This document shows positions 22,593 through 30,048 of a stretch of DNA of 33,373 nt, piece by piece. The stretch covers positions 1 through 33,373 of the forward strand of contig JAJZVL010000028.1 in NCBI GenBank assembly GCA_021845725.1. The letters run 5' to 3'. This stretch comes from Actinomycetes bacterium. Lineage in GTDB: Bacteria > Actinomycetota > Acidimicrobiia > Acidimicrobiales > RAAP-2. Position 1 is the stretch's first letter. Every line of letters starts with the position of its first letter. The translations under genes were made by a program, and so were the position numbers. A model generated the notes under the pieces. It was not told the origin of the DNA and ran no database searches. It worked only from the letters and a program-made list of their open reading frames with translations.

Positions 22593-24473
22593 GTGCACGC
22601 AACGCAGATCAGACAGGCCTACATCGACTTCTTCGTCGAACGAGGCCACGCGCGGATCGCACGGGCAAACCTCGTCCCGCGAGAGGATCCCACCACCTTG
22701 TTCACCGGCTCGGGGATGCAGCCGCTCCTCCCGTACCTCCTCGGTGCACCCCACCCGACAGGCGCTCGCCTGGTCGACTCGCAGGTCTGCTTCAGGGCAG
22801 AGGACATCGACGAGGTCGGGGACACTCGCCACACCACCCTCTTCGAGATGCTGGGGAACTGGTCCCTCGGCAGCTACTTCAAGCAGGAGCAGCTGCCCTG
22901 GCTCTTCGAATTCCTGACCGGTGTCGTCGGGCTCGACCCCTCACGGCTGTTCGCAAGCGTGTTCTCGGGCTCGCCGCGCTGGAGCATTCCTCGTGACGAA
23001 GAGTCCGAGCAGCTCTGGAAGGACCTCTTCACCGGGGCCGGCCTGGACCCCGTCGTGACGGAAGCCGGGTCCGCAGCGCAGGCGGCGGCCAGGGGCATCG
23101 GCAATGCGCGGATCGTCGCCTACGACGAGTCCCAGTGCTGGTGGAGCAGGTCCGGCCCCCCCGACACGATGCCGCCCGGTGAACCCGGCGGTCCGGATTC
23201 CGAGGTCTTCTACCTCTTCCCCCAGGTTCCCCACGATCCCAGCTTCGGCGAGCACTGCCATCCCCACTGCGACTGCGGTCGCTACGTCGAGATCGGCAAT
23301 TCGGTCTTCATGCAGTACCGCAGGACGCAGGACGGGTTCGACCTGCTCCCGCAGCGCAACGTCGACTTCGGCGGCGGTCTGGAGCGCATCGCGATGGCCT
23401 CGGCCGACGTCGCCGACGCATTCGCGATCGACCTGCTCGCTCCGCTCCTCGACGAGATCCGATCCATGCGCTCAGCACAGGGCTCCGCCGACTCGGAGGC
23501 TGACCGGCGGGCAGCGCGCATCATCGCGGACCACACCCGCGCGGTGGTCTTCCTCGCGCTGGACGGCGTCGAACCGTCCAACAACACCCAGGGGTACGTG
23601 ATGCGCCGTTTCGCCCGCCGCGCGATCCGTCAAGGGCTGCACCTCGGCATCGGCGACACACTTCTCCCGACGCTGTGCACCACGGTCGTCTCGACGTACC
23701 GCGATGCCTTTCCCGAGCTCGTCCAAGACGAGGAGCACATCCGCGGTGTGCTCGAGCGTGAGGAGTCGCTCTTTCGGAAGACCCTCGCGAGGGGGGTGCG
23801 CGAGCTCCCGCGTCTGGCAGGACGAGAGCTCACCGGCGACGCGGTGTTCAAGCTCTTCGACACCTACGGCTTCCCTCCCGAGCTGAGCGTCGAAGAGGCG
23901 CGCGCGCAGGGCGTGCCGGTCGATCCGAACTGGAGCGACACCTTCAAGAAGCTCATGGCCGAGCAGCGTGCGCGCTCGCGAACGGCGGCAACGGGCATGT
24001 TCAAAGGCGGCCTCGCAGATCGCTCGGTGGCCACGACGCAGCTGCACACCGCCACGCACCTCCTCTACAAGGCCCTTCGTCTCGTGCTCGGCGACCACGT
24101 CGTCCAGCGCGGGAGCAACATCACCTCGGAGCGGCTGCGTTTCGACTTCTCTCACCCGAAGAAGATGACCCCCGAAGAGATCGCCAGGGTCGAACAGATC
24201 GTCAACGACGCCATCGCACGCGACTGGCCGATGCGCGTGAGCGAGATGACCCCCGACGAGGCCTTCGCCCAGGGGGCGCTCGGGGCGTTCGGCGACCGGT
24301 ACGGCACTACCGTCACCGTCTATACGGCCGGTGATCCGACAGGCGAGTGGTACAGCAAGGAGATCTGCGGAGGCCCGCACGTTGCCCACACCGGCGAGCT
24401 CGGCCGTTTCCGCATCGTCAAGGAGGAGTCGTCAGGCGCCGGCGTGCGCCGCATACGCGCCGTTCTCGAGTAG
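22593..24473 (+). CDS. alaS: alanyl-tRNA synthetase, short form without C-Ala
   Basis: A 626-aa AlaRS, where the usual bacterial enzyme has about 870-890. Present are the catalytic core (LFTGSGMQPLLPYLLG, HTTLFEMLGNWSLGSYFK, NVDFGGGLERIAMAS), the tRNA-recognition helices (VMRRFARRAIRQG, LFDTYGFPPEL) and the editing domain with the Zn ligands His485, His489 (HTATH), Cys592 and His596 (CGGPH). The protein ends right after the editing domain (GVRRIRAVLE), so the oligomerisation/C-Ala (DHHA1) part is missing with no sign of frameshift. An unusual insert, GEPGGPDSEVFY with a Cys/His cluster (EHCHPHCDCGRY, 220-231), recalls AlaRS of Patescibacteria (CPR). It may be the main or a second AlaRS. Confidence 0.9.
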   Translation: MHATQIRQAYIDFFVERGHARIARANLVPREDPTTLFTGSGMQPLLPYLLGAPHPTGARLVDSQVCFRAEDIDEVGDTRHTTLFEMLGNWSLGSYFKQEQLPWLFEFLTGVVGLDPSRLFASVFSGSPRWSIPRDEESEQLWKDLFTGAGLDPVVTEAGSAAQAAARGIGNARIVAYDESQCWWSRSGPPDTMPPGEPGGPDSEVFYLFPQVPHDPSFGEHCHPHCDCGRYVEIGNSVFMQYRRTQDGFDLLPQRNVDFGGGLERIAMASADVADAFAIDLLAPLLDEIRSMRSAQGSADSEADRRAARIIADHTRAVVFLALDGVEPSNNTQGYVMRRFARRAIRQGLHLGIGDTLLPTLCTTVVSTYRDAFPELVQDEEHIRGVLEREESLFRKTLARGVRELPRLAGRELTGDAVFKLFDTYGFPPELSVEEARAQGVPVDPNWSDTFKKLMAEQRARSRTAATGMFKGGLADRSVATTQLHTATHLLYKALRLVLGDHVVQRGSNITSERLRFDFSHPKKMTPEEIARVEQIVNDAIARDWPMRVSEMTPDEAFAQGALGAFGDRYGTTVTVYTAGDPTGEWYSKEICGGPHVAHTGELGRFRIVKEESSGAGVRRIRAVLE

Positions 24474-24607
24474 CCGCGACGCGCCCCACGCCCGCGACGG
24501 TGCGGGTAGCCTGGCTCAGCGGTCGCTGCTGCAGGCGCTCGCGAATTGCCGGGACGGCGAGGCACTCTCCGAGTGAGGCACCGGACCGGCCGGGGAACGG
24601 TAGGAAC

Positions 24608-25615
24608 ATGGATCGCGCACGGAGGACATCTTCTGCGCCGCGCGACGGCCAGGCGGGGCAGCCGGACCGTCGAGCCCTCGAAGCCATGGCGAACGCTGCG
24701 CGGCGCGCGCAGCTCTTGACCAACGGCTCGCTCGTGGACCCGGACAAGCGCGTCGACCCCGGCGAGCGCGTCGACCCGGGCGAGCGCGTCGACCCGGGCA
24801 ACGAGGAGACTGGCGAGCGGCGCCTGGTGGCTCGCTCGACGCTCGGCCGACGTGATCCGAGCGCGCCCATGAGCGCTGCTCCCCCGGAGCGACCTTCCCG
24901 GTCCGGCCGCGGCGCAGGTGGTTCGATCGTGCCGGACGTCGACCGCGCCGCTCCTGCGGCCTGGATGACACGACCGTTGCGCCGCAGCTCGCCGCGAATG
25001 CGCAAGATGCTCGTCGCCGCCGTGGTCGCCGCCGTGGTCGCCGCGGGCGCAGGTATCGCGCTCGGCATGACCCGTCGCTCACCCACGAGAACTGCGGCGA
25101 GCCGTGCCGCTGCCGGCCGGCACTCGTCGTCGTCCCCACACCACGACACCGCTGCGCGGACAGCCACGTCCGGATCCTCGAAGAAGAGCCCGCACTCCAC
25201 AGGGGGAGCGACCGTGGTTGCCCCGGCGACGACGACCCCGGCGACGACGACCCCGGCGACGACGACCCCGGCGACCACCACCCCGGCGACCACCACCCCG
25301 GTGACCACGACCCCGGTGACCACGACCCCGGCGACCACCACCCCGGCGACCACGACAGGCGTGCCGAAGCTCTCGTCGGCGTCCCCTTCTTCCGGCGCTG
25401 CCGGCCAGACCGTGGTCGTCGACGGATCAGCGCTCTATAGCAGCACCGGCGAAGTGGTGGCGTACTTCGGAAGCGCCAGCGCCCCGACGAGCTGTACCTC
25501 GCAGACCTCCTGCACCATAACGGTCCCGGATCTCGGCACCAGCCCCTCTACGGTCCCGCTCACGATCGTCACCTCGCAGGGGCGATCCAATGCGCTGACA
25601 TTCGCGTACACATGA
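24608..25615 (+). CDS. membrane-anchored IPT/TIG-domain protein with Thr/Pro repeats
   Basis: A 335-aa protein of unknown role. Residues 1-130 are cytoplasmic, polar and Arg-rich with three RVDPGE/N repeats (48-65). One transmembrane helix (about 135-156, MLVAAVVAAVVAAGAGIALG) follows a basic stretch, suggesting an N-in topology. Outside are a Ser/Thr-rich stretch, an ATTTP pentapeptide array (about 207-250) and a C-terminal IPT/TIG immunoglobulin-like domain (PKLSSASPSSGAAGQTVVVDG...LTFAY). The Thr/Pro rod is a plausible O-glycosylated cell-wall spacer, which is inference. The ATG at 24608 is preceded by a TAGGAAC stretch that may serve as ribosome binding site; the same frame is open upstream only by overlap with alaS. 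Confidence 0.75.
   Translation: MDRARRTSSAPRDGQAGQPDRRALEAMANAARRAQLLTNGSLVDPDKRVDPGERVDPGERVDPGNEETGERRLVARSTLGRRDPSAPMSAAPPERPSRSGRGAGGSIVPDVDRAAPAAWMTRPLRRSSPRMRKMLVAAVVAAVVAAGAGIALGMTRRSPTRTAASRAAAGRHSSSSPHHDTAARTATSGSSKKSPHSTGGATVVAPATTTPATTTPATTTPATTTPATTTPVTTTPVTTTPATTTPATTTGVPKLSSASPSSGAAGQTVVVDGSALYSSTGEVVAYFGSASAPTSCTSQTSCTITVPDLGTSPSTVPLTIVTSQGRSNALTFAYT
24749..24802 (+). repeat. three 18-bp repeats encoding RVDPGE
   Basis: Three tandem copies of CGCGTCGACCCSGGCGAG, the last diverging at its 3' end (GGCAAC), encoding RVDPGE, RVDPGE, RVDPGN inside the IPT/TIG protein. Confidence 0.9.
25226..25357 (+). repeat. 15-bp array encoding ATTTP repeats
   Basis: Almost nine units of a 15-bp repeat (GCGACSACSACCCCG-like) code for five ATTTP, two VTTTP, one ATTTP and a final ATTT. 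Units differ at third codon positions, indicating an older array with recent block duplications. Confidence 0.9.
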
Positions 25616-25684
25616 GGCTCCTGCCTCTGCATGCGGGACGCCCCACCGACCGCTCCACCCGGTCAGAACATGGGTTACCCAGGC

Positions 25685-26866
25685 TCAGTGCACCGGTGCC
25701 GCGAGCCACTCCGGGCCGAGATCCGTCACCGCGGGGCAACCCATGAGGGTCATCGTCCGTCGCATCTCGGCGTCGAGGATGTCGAGGATCCGCTCCACTC
25801 CCCGCTCGCCCGCGGCAGCAAGACCGAAGAGGTACGGGCGACCCACAAGGACGGCACGGGCACCCATCGCCAGGGCTGCGACAACATGCGCGCCCCTGCG
25901 GATGCCTCCGTCAACGAGCACGTCCGCGTAGCTCCCGACAGCAGCGACCACGTCCGGCAGTGCGTCCAGGGTCGCAGGGGCGCCGTCGAGCTGGCGGCCT
26001 CCGTGGTTCGACACGACCACGCCACTCGCACCGGCGTCGACCGCCCTGCGCGCGTCCTCTCCGGACAGAAGGCCTTTTACGAGGAGCGGGCCGGCCCACC
26101 GCTTGCGAAGGTGAGCCACGTCCTCCCAGGAGAAGGGTGATGCGACCGAGCTCAGAAGCCCGTTGCCGTGCCCAGGAGGACCCGCGCCCCGCCGCGAGAG
26201 GCGCACGCCGGTTGCGGCCAGCTGGGCAGCCCAACGCGGCCTCATCAGCACCTGGGCGCCGAGCGGGGCCGCATTGCGTGCGTCGACTCTGAGCGGCGGT
26301 GATACGCCGTGCCGAACGTCGCGTTCGCGATTGCCCAGCGCTGGCGTGTCGACGGTGACGACCAGCGCCTCCACTCCTACGGCGGCGGCCCGATCGCACA
26401 GCGCGTCGGCCTCGGGCAGTCCTCCGGCGGCATAGACCTGGAACCACAGGGGGGTGCTCGACGCAGGCGCGACGACCTCGACGGGGCTTCCGGCCACGGT
26501 GCTGAGCACCGAGACCGTCCCACGCGAGGCGGCGGCGCGCGCCACGCCGGCTGCGCCGTCGGCGTGCATCAGCCGGACCAGGCCGCAGGGCGCGAGCAGG
26601 ATCGGAAGGTCGATTTCCCTTCCGACCACCGACGTCCGAAGGCTCGGCACGATCCTGCCGACCGCCGCCTTCTGCCGGAAGGTGACACCGGCGAACGCTG
26701 CTTCGTTCCGCCTCATCGTCAACTCGTCATCCGCCGCGCCGTCGATGTAGTCGAAAACCACGGCCGGCAGGCGCCTGCGCGCCACGCGACGCGCGTCACG
26801 GACGCTGTGAAGGCGCTCCGCCGCTCGAGCGTCGGCCTGCGCGAAGAGGTCCGCGAAGACGCTCAC
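25685..26866 (-). CDS. FMN-dependent alpha-hydroxy-acid oxidase/dehydrogenase
   Basis: A 393-aa member of the LldD/glycolate oxidase family, oxidising an L-2-hydroxy acid to the 2-oxo acid with FMN. Key residues are present: Tyr40 in FDYIDGAADDE, Tyr145 in WFQVYAAG, Lys264 in LLVKGLLSGEDA, and the catalytic His288 with Arg291 in VVVSNHGGRQLDG. The phosphate site is DVLVDGGIRRGAHVVAALAMGARAVLVGRPYLFGL. The substrate (lactate, glycolate, mandelate or another) cannot be read from sequence. The start overlaps the stop of the upstream SDR gene (ATGA, 26863-26866), so the two enzymes are made together. The protein is also related to the mycofactocin enzyme MftD, but no mft genes are present. Confidence 0.92.
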   Translation of the reverse strand: MSVFADLFAQADARAAERLHSVRDARRVARRRLPAVVFDYIDGAADDELTMRRNEAAFAGVTFRQKAAVGRIVPSLRTSVVGREIDLPILLAPCGLVRLMHADGAAGVARAAASRGTVSVLSTVAGSPVEVVAPASSTPLWFQVYAAGGLPEADALCDRAAAVGVEALVVTVDTPALGNRERDVRHGVSPPLRVDARNAAPLGAQVLMRPRWAAQLAATGVRLSRRGAGPPGHGNGLLSSVASPFSWEDVAHLRKRWAGPLLVKGLLSGEDARRAVDAGASGVVVSNHGGRQLDGAPATLDALPDVVAAVGSYADVLVDGGIRRGAHVVAALAMGARAVLVGRPYLFGLAAAGERGVERILDILDAEMRRTMTLMGCPAVTDLGPEWLAAPVH

Positions 26867-27606
26867 CTGCCATCCTCTCTCCGGTAGACGGTGGTCGCCC
26901 CCGACTGGTCACGGGCGAGCACCACGAGGGTGTCGATGTTCACATGGGACGGCCTCGTGACGACGAAGGCGATGCACTCGGCGACATCGTCGGCGCTGAG
27001 CGGAGTCATCCCGCGGTAGACGGCTCTGGCACGTTCTGCGTCTCCGTGGAAGCGCACCGTGCTGAATTCCGTCTCGACCATGCCCGGATCGATCTCCGAC
27101 ACCCGCACCGGGCGACCCAACAGCTCCATTCGCAGGACCCGTGCAAATGCGCGTTCGGCGAACTTCGCGGCGTTGTAGCCCGCACCTCCGACGTAGGGTT
27201 CGTAGCCCGCGACCGAGCCCACGGTCACCACGTGGCCGTCTCCGCTCGCCTCGAGGAGAGGCAGCAGCCTCTTGGTCATCCGTAGCGTGCCGAGGACGTT
27301 CACCTCGTACATTGCACGCCACTCGTCGACGTTGGCGTCCTCGATGCGATCGAGCCCCAGCGCACCGCCGGCATTGTTCACCAGCACGCGACACTCGTCG
27401 ATCTCCGAGCAGAACCGGTCGACGGACGCCGAGTCCGAGACGTCCAAGAGCTCCCAGCGCGCGCCGATGTCCTGCGCGACCGTTCGAAGTCGATCCTCAC
27501 GACGCGCCCCCACGACCACGTCGAACCCGAGGCCGGCAAGGCGTCTCGCCGTGGCCTCCCCGATCCCGCTCGTCGCTCCCGTCACCACTGCCACACCCGT
27601 CGTCAT
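26863..27606 (-). CDS. short-chain dehydrogenase/reductase (YdfG-like)
   Basis: A 247-aa classical SDR. The NAD(P) motif is TGATSGIG (10-17). Then LVNNAGGALG follows, and the catalytic Ser131, Tyr144 and Lys148 lie in GSVAGYEPYVGGAGYNAAK. The C-terminal PGMVETEFSTVRFHGDAERARAVYRGMTPLSADDVAECIAFVVTRPSHVNIDTLVVLARDQ is close to the YdfG group of 3-hydroxy-acid/serine dehydrogenases. Arg35-Arg36 after the second strand suggests NADP preference. First gene of a two-gene unit with the FMN hydroxy-acid oxidase, which suggests linked hydroxy-acid metabolism. A TAGGGT box lies 8 nt before the ATG. Confidence 0.9.
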   Translation of the reverse strand: MTTGVAVVTGATSGIGEATARRLAGLGFDVVVGARREDRLRTVAQDIGARWELLDVSDSASVDRFCSEIDECRVLVNNAGGALGLDRIEDANVDEWRAMYEVNVLGTLRMTKRLLPLLEASGDGHVVTVGSVAGYEPYVGGAGYNAAKFAERAFARVLRMELLGRPVRVSEIDPGMVETEFSTVRFHGDAERARAVYRGMTPLSADDVAECIAFVVTRPSHVNIDTLVVLARDQSGATTVYRREDGR

Positions 27607-27614
27607 CGACCCGC

Positions 27615-27620
27615 ACCCTA
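27615..27620 (-). promoter_or_regulatory. candidate -10 box of SDR-oxidase pair
   Basis: TAGGGT on the minus strand, 8 nt before the SDR ATG. A CTGACA sequence lies about 19 bp further upstream and may be the -35, which is a longer spacing than ideal. Confidence 0.4.
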
Positions 27621-27641
27621 CGCGATGGGTGCATCCTCTTG

Positions 27642-28739
27642 TCAGTTCCGGCAGGGGTCGTACCAGGGCTGCTCACCGTCGGCGTTGTACAACGCGATCG
27701 CCAGCAGGTCCTGATCCGTCGGCGAGGCGTCATAGGGCGGCACGCCGACGAGTGTCGGCATGCCCGCGAGCTGCGCGGCCTCGTTCCAGGTGGACTGGGA
27801 GAACTGGAACGCGCCCATGTACTGGCCTGTCGGAGAGATCGCCTGGTAGTTCCCGCTCGACTCCGCTTGAACCACGCAGCGAAGGAATGCGTTCAGCTGC
27901 GGCGGCGCACTCGAAGAAGAGGGGGGAGCTGGTACCGCAGGAGAGCCCGCCTGCGGCTGGGTCCCCGTAGGTGGCACCGACCCCTGCGCGGCTGCGCTCG
28001 CCGCGGCGCTCGCCGCGGCGCTCGCCGCCGCGCGAGCTGCAGCGGCTTCCTGTGCCTGCTGCTGAGCCACGGCGACAGCAAGCTCTCCGGTGATGCTGGC
28101 GCGTTGGCGTGCAAGCTGCTGCTCCACAGCCTGCGCCGACGCAAGAGCGACATCCGCGCTCCCGACTGCGCGCTGCGCCTGTGCGGCGATCTGCGCCTGC
28201 GTCGCCTCCTCGCCGTCCAGCAGGTGGCGGTCCAACTGGAGCTTGGAGACGGCCGAGCTGAGGTCCCCGGTCAAGACCTCTGCGTACACCGATGATGCAC
28301 CATTCGAAGGGCTTGCTGCGAAGGAGGGGCTGGTCCCGCTCGCCTGGGTCCCGCCCTCCACGTACGCCGTCACCGCGGCGTCGCGCAGCTGGGAGAGGTC
28401 CGCTGCGATCCGGTGACGGGTCACGTCGAGCTCCGCCTGTAGCTGCTGGAGCTGCATATCATCTGCAGTGACGCTTGCCATGTCTGCCGCACGCTGCTGC
28501 TGGAAGCCGTCGATCTGCAGTTGCTCCAGCAGCATCTGCTGGGAGAGCGTTGCAGCCTGCTGTTGCAACGTGCCGATCGAGCTCGCGGCTGCGGGCGCCG
28601 CTTGCACCCACAGCCCCGCGCCCAACACCGCTGCCGCGCCGAGAACGCCGAGCACGGGCGCGGCGGCTCTCACCGCGCGCGCCACGGCCTCGCTCATCGA
28701 CTCGGAACCAGCCGCAATGGCACGCCATAGGACGGTCAC
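27642..28739 (-). CDS. Rpf-like transglycosylase with coiled coil
   Basis: A 365-aa exported wall enzyme. A signal/anchor segment lies at about 22-52 (APVLGVLGAAAVLGAGLWVQAAPAAAS). Residues about 55-210 are a Gln/Ala-rich coiled coil (TLQQQAATLSQQMLLEQLQIDGFQQQ), as in PcsB/RipA-type hydrolases. Then come an Ala-rich stretch, a Pro/Ser linker (about 250-280) and a C-terminal resuscitation-promoting-factor-like lysozyme domain (about 283-365). That domain has Glu293 (VVQAESSGNYQ) as likely catalytic acid, GQYMGAFQFSQSTWNEAA, and a probable Cys288-Cys363 disulfide. It should cleave peptidoglycan during growth or division. The GTG at 28739 has GAGGGG just upstream; an ATG at 28697 is an alternative start. 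Confidence 0.85.
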   Translation of the reverse strand: MTVLWRAIAAGSESMSEAVARAVRAAAPVLGVLGAAAVLGAGLWVQAAPAAASSIGTLQQQAATLSQQMLLEQLQIDGFQQQRAADMASVTADDMQLQQLQAELDVTRHRIAADLSQLRDAAVTAYVEGGTQASGTSPSFAASPSNGASSVYAEVLTGDLSSAVSKLQLDRHLLDGEEATQAQIAAQAQRAVGSADVALASAQAVEQQLARQRASITGELAVAVAQQQAQEAAAARAAASAAASAAASAAAQGSVPPTGTQPQAGSPAVPAPPSSSSAPPQLNAFLRCVVQAESSGNYQAISPTGQYMGAFQFSQSTWNEAAQLAGMPTLVGVPPYDASPTDQDLLAIALYNADGEQPWYDPCRN

Positions 28740-29256
28740 GGGCCCCTCGTTCTAGCGAGAGAGCGCCCCACCGTCAAGCGACACAACGAATTCGGTCGCT
28801 CTGCTGGGGTTTTTCCCAATCGGATCGGTTGATTTCGCGATCTCGGAAGGCAGCTTCTCGCTCTTCTCGTCCCTCTCCCTCCCCCTTTCACCCTCGCTTT
28901 CCCGTCACACTCGTTCCCCTCCACCCTGGGCTCCCCGCACACTTGCGTGCCGATCACAACTACGTGCATGACAACTACGAGCATGACGCACGCGACATCT
29001 TCACGCGATCGCAACGACGAGTGCGCAGTTCCGCGATCTACGACGCGACGATGGCCACCCGTTCTCTCTGTCTGCATGCGTGCATGTGCCCCACGCCGCC
29101 ATCCCCGCGTGCCACCCATGCATCTTTACAGCCTGTCTGCATATCCCACGTGGATGAACCACGTGCACGGCGCGTGCACGTGGATCACGGGTGCGTGCTC
29201 GAGACTGAATCGCCTCGGCCGGCTCGCGATCCGTTGACGGCGGAGGCGGGCAGACT
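28740..29256. other. repeat-rich gene-free region
   Basis: 517 bp between the divergent Rpf-like and small Cys/His genes. It holds a pyrimidine-rich tract (about 28855-28925), two 15-bp tandem repeats (ACAACTACGTGCATG at 28956 and a 14/15 match at 28971), two copies of CTGTCTGCAT and a cluster of CACGTG palindromes near 29146-29186. Base composition is less GC-rich than its surroundings. The long open frames here look like noise. It is the likely control region of the Rpf-like gene; no riboswitch was recognised. Confidence 0.6.
29146..29186. promoter_or_regulatory. cluster of CACGTG palindromes
   Basis: CCACGTGG (29146-29153) is followed by a perfect inverted repeat CACGTGCACG (29160-29169) / CGTGCACGTG (29173-29182) around a 3-bp centre. 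CACGTGGAT occurs as a direct repeat at both ends. Candidate protein-binding array; the factor is unknown. Confidence 0.5.
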
Positions 29257-29487
29257 GTGCAGAGCATGTCCCAGCACAAGCCACATCGTCCGCTCGCGCT
29301 CGATGCGTCGCACTGGCGCGGCGACGGCCGGCCGAAAGTGCGATATCCCACGCGCCAGGACGCGCTCGTCGCCGCCGAAGAGCGGTCGAGGGAGTGGGGT
29401 TCCAAGCTCGGCGTCTACGAGTGCGCCTTCTGCGGAGGCTGGCACATGGGGCGGCGAGGAGGACGTCGCAGTCAGCGTGACAGCTGA
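29257..29487 (+). CDS. small Cys/His protein, zinc-ribbon-like
   Basis: A 76-aa basic protein ending YECAFCGGWHMGRRGGRR. The Y-x-C-x2-C-x2-WH-x-G pattern occurs in many short actinobacterial proteins of unknown function and could bind zinc with a partner or fold as half a ribbon. The middle (RYPTRQDALVAAEERSREW) is a predicted helix. The GTG at 29257 is preferred because GGAGG lies 10 nt before it; an ATG at 29266 is the alternative. It precedes the YbjQ-like operon by 150 bp, so co-transcription is possible but not shown. Confidence 0.6.
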   Translation: MQSMSQHKPHRPLALDASHWRGDGRPKVRYPTRQDALVAAEERSREWGSKLGVYECAFCGGWHMGRRGGRRSQRDS

Positions 29488-29625
29488 CCTCGGGGTCGCG
29501 ACTCGAGCCCCCAGGCGCACGTAAGGCGTGTCGAACGGCCTCCTCGAGAGCTGCGCCGTCGCGTGAGCCGGGCTGCCCGGCGATGTCTGGAGCCACGAGC
29601 GATAGCGGCCCCGCAGCGCTGCCTG

Positions 29626-29631
29626 TAGCCT
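29626..29631 (+). promoter_or_regulatory. -10 box of the YbjQ-like operon
   Basis: TAGCCT, exactly 6 nt before the GTG at 29638, with no Shine-Dalgarno. The same hexamer and a similar distance occur at clpP and smpB. It marks the likely leaderless start of the four-gene operon. Confidence 0.5.
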
Positions 29632-29637
29632 CGTAGC

Positions 29638-30048
29638 GTGGTACCAGACGTTGGGAACGGAGACCAGGAGCTCGACCTGGACCTTCTCGCCTCGTCGTTG
29701 CGCGCGGACAGCGGAGACGTGCGCGTGCTGCTGCGCGCACTCGTGAGCCGGCTGTCGGACGCGCTCGGGGACCGGCTCGCCGTCGAGCGCCCAGGCCGCT
29801 TCCGGAAGTCCGACGAGGTCCGGCAGGTCTCGATCCGTCTGGGCGACGACCAGTTCGACGCCACGGTCGAACGCGGCGTCGTAGTGTGCACGATCAGCCG
29901 GAGCAGCGGCGGCATCCGCATCCGATCGAACCGTGTAGGGATCGACGAGTGGCTGCGTCAACTGCTCGGCGCACTACGCGACGAAGCCGCAACGACTGAG
30001 GCGACGAGGGTTGCGCTCGAGTCGCTCGTGATAGGAAACAACACGTGA
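29638..30048 (+). CDS. uncharacterised 136-aa protein of YbjQ-like operon
   Basis: I do not recognise the family. The protein is soluble, without signal or membrane segment. Residues 20-60 are amphipathic (LLRALVSRLSDALGDRLAVERPGR). The centre (VRQVSIRLGDDQFDATVERGVVVCTISRSSGGIRIRSNRVGIDEWLRQLLGAL) reads as a small beta sheet followed by a helix. The GTG start has a TAGCCT -10 six bases upstream. Its TGA overlaps the GTG of the first double-domain gene (GTGA, 30045-30048), so it is very probably translated together with the YbjQ-like proteins and may act with them. Confidence 0.7.
   Translation: MVPDVGNGDQELDLDLLASSLRADSGDVRVLLRALVSRLSDALGDRLAVERPGRFRKSDEVRQVSIRLGDDQFDATVERGVVVCTISRSSGGIRIRSNRVGIDEWLRQLLGALRDEAATTEATRVALESLVIGNNT

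Noticed and set aside
20719-27606. Possible mycofactocin cluster (radical SAM, MftD-like oxidase, SDR all present)
   Set aside because: No mftA precursor, mftB chaperone or other mft genes; the radical SAM matches the TIGR04053 pattern rather than MftC, and the oxidase/SDR pair is 4 kb away. The similarity is at family level only.
28736-29119. Minus-strand open frame of 127 codons upstream of the Rpf-like gene
   Set aside because: No recognisable domain, odd composition, and no ribosome binding site or -10 box in place.
28740-29256. c-di-AMP (ydaO) riboswitch before the Rpf-like gene
   Set aside because: Such riboswitches often precede rpf genes, but I could not find the conserved core or a matching stem order on the minus strand.
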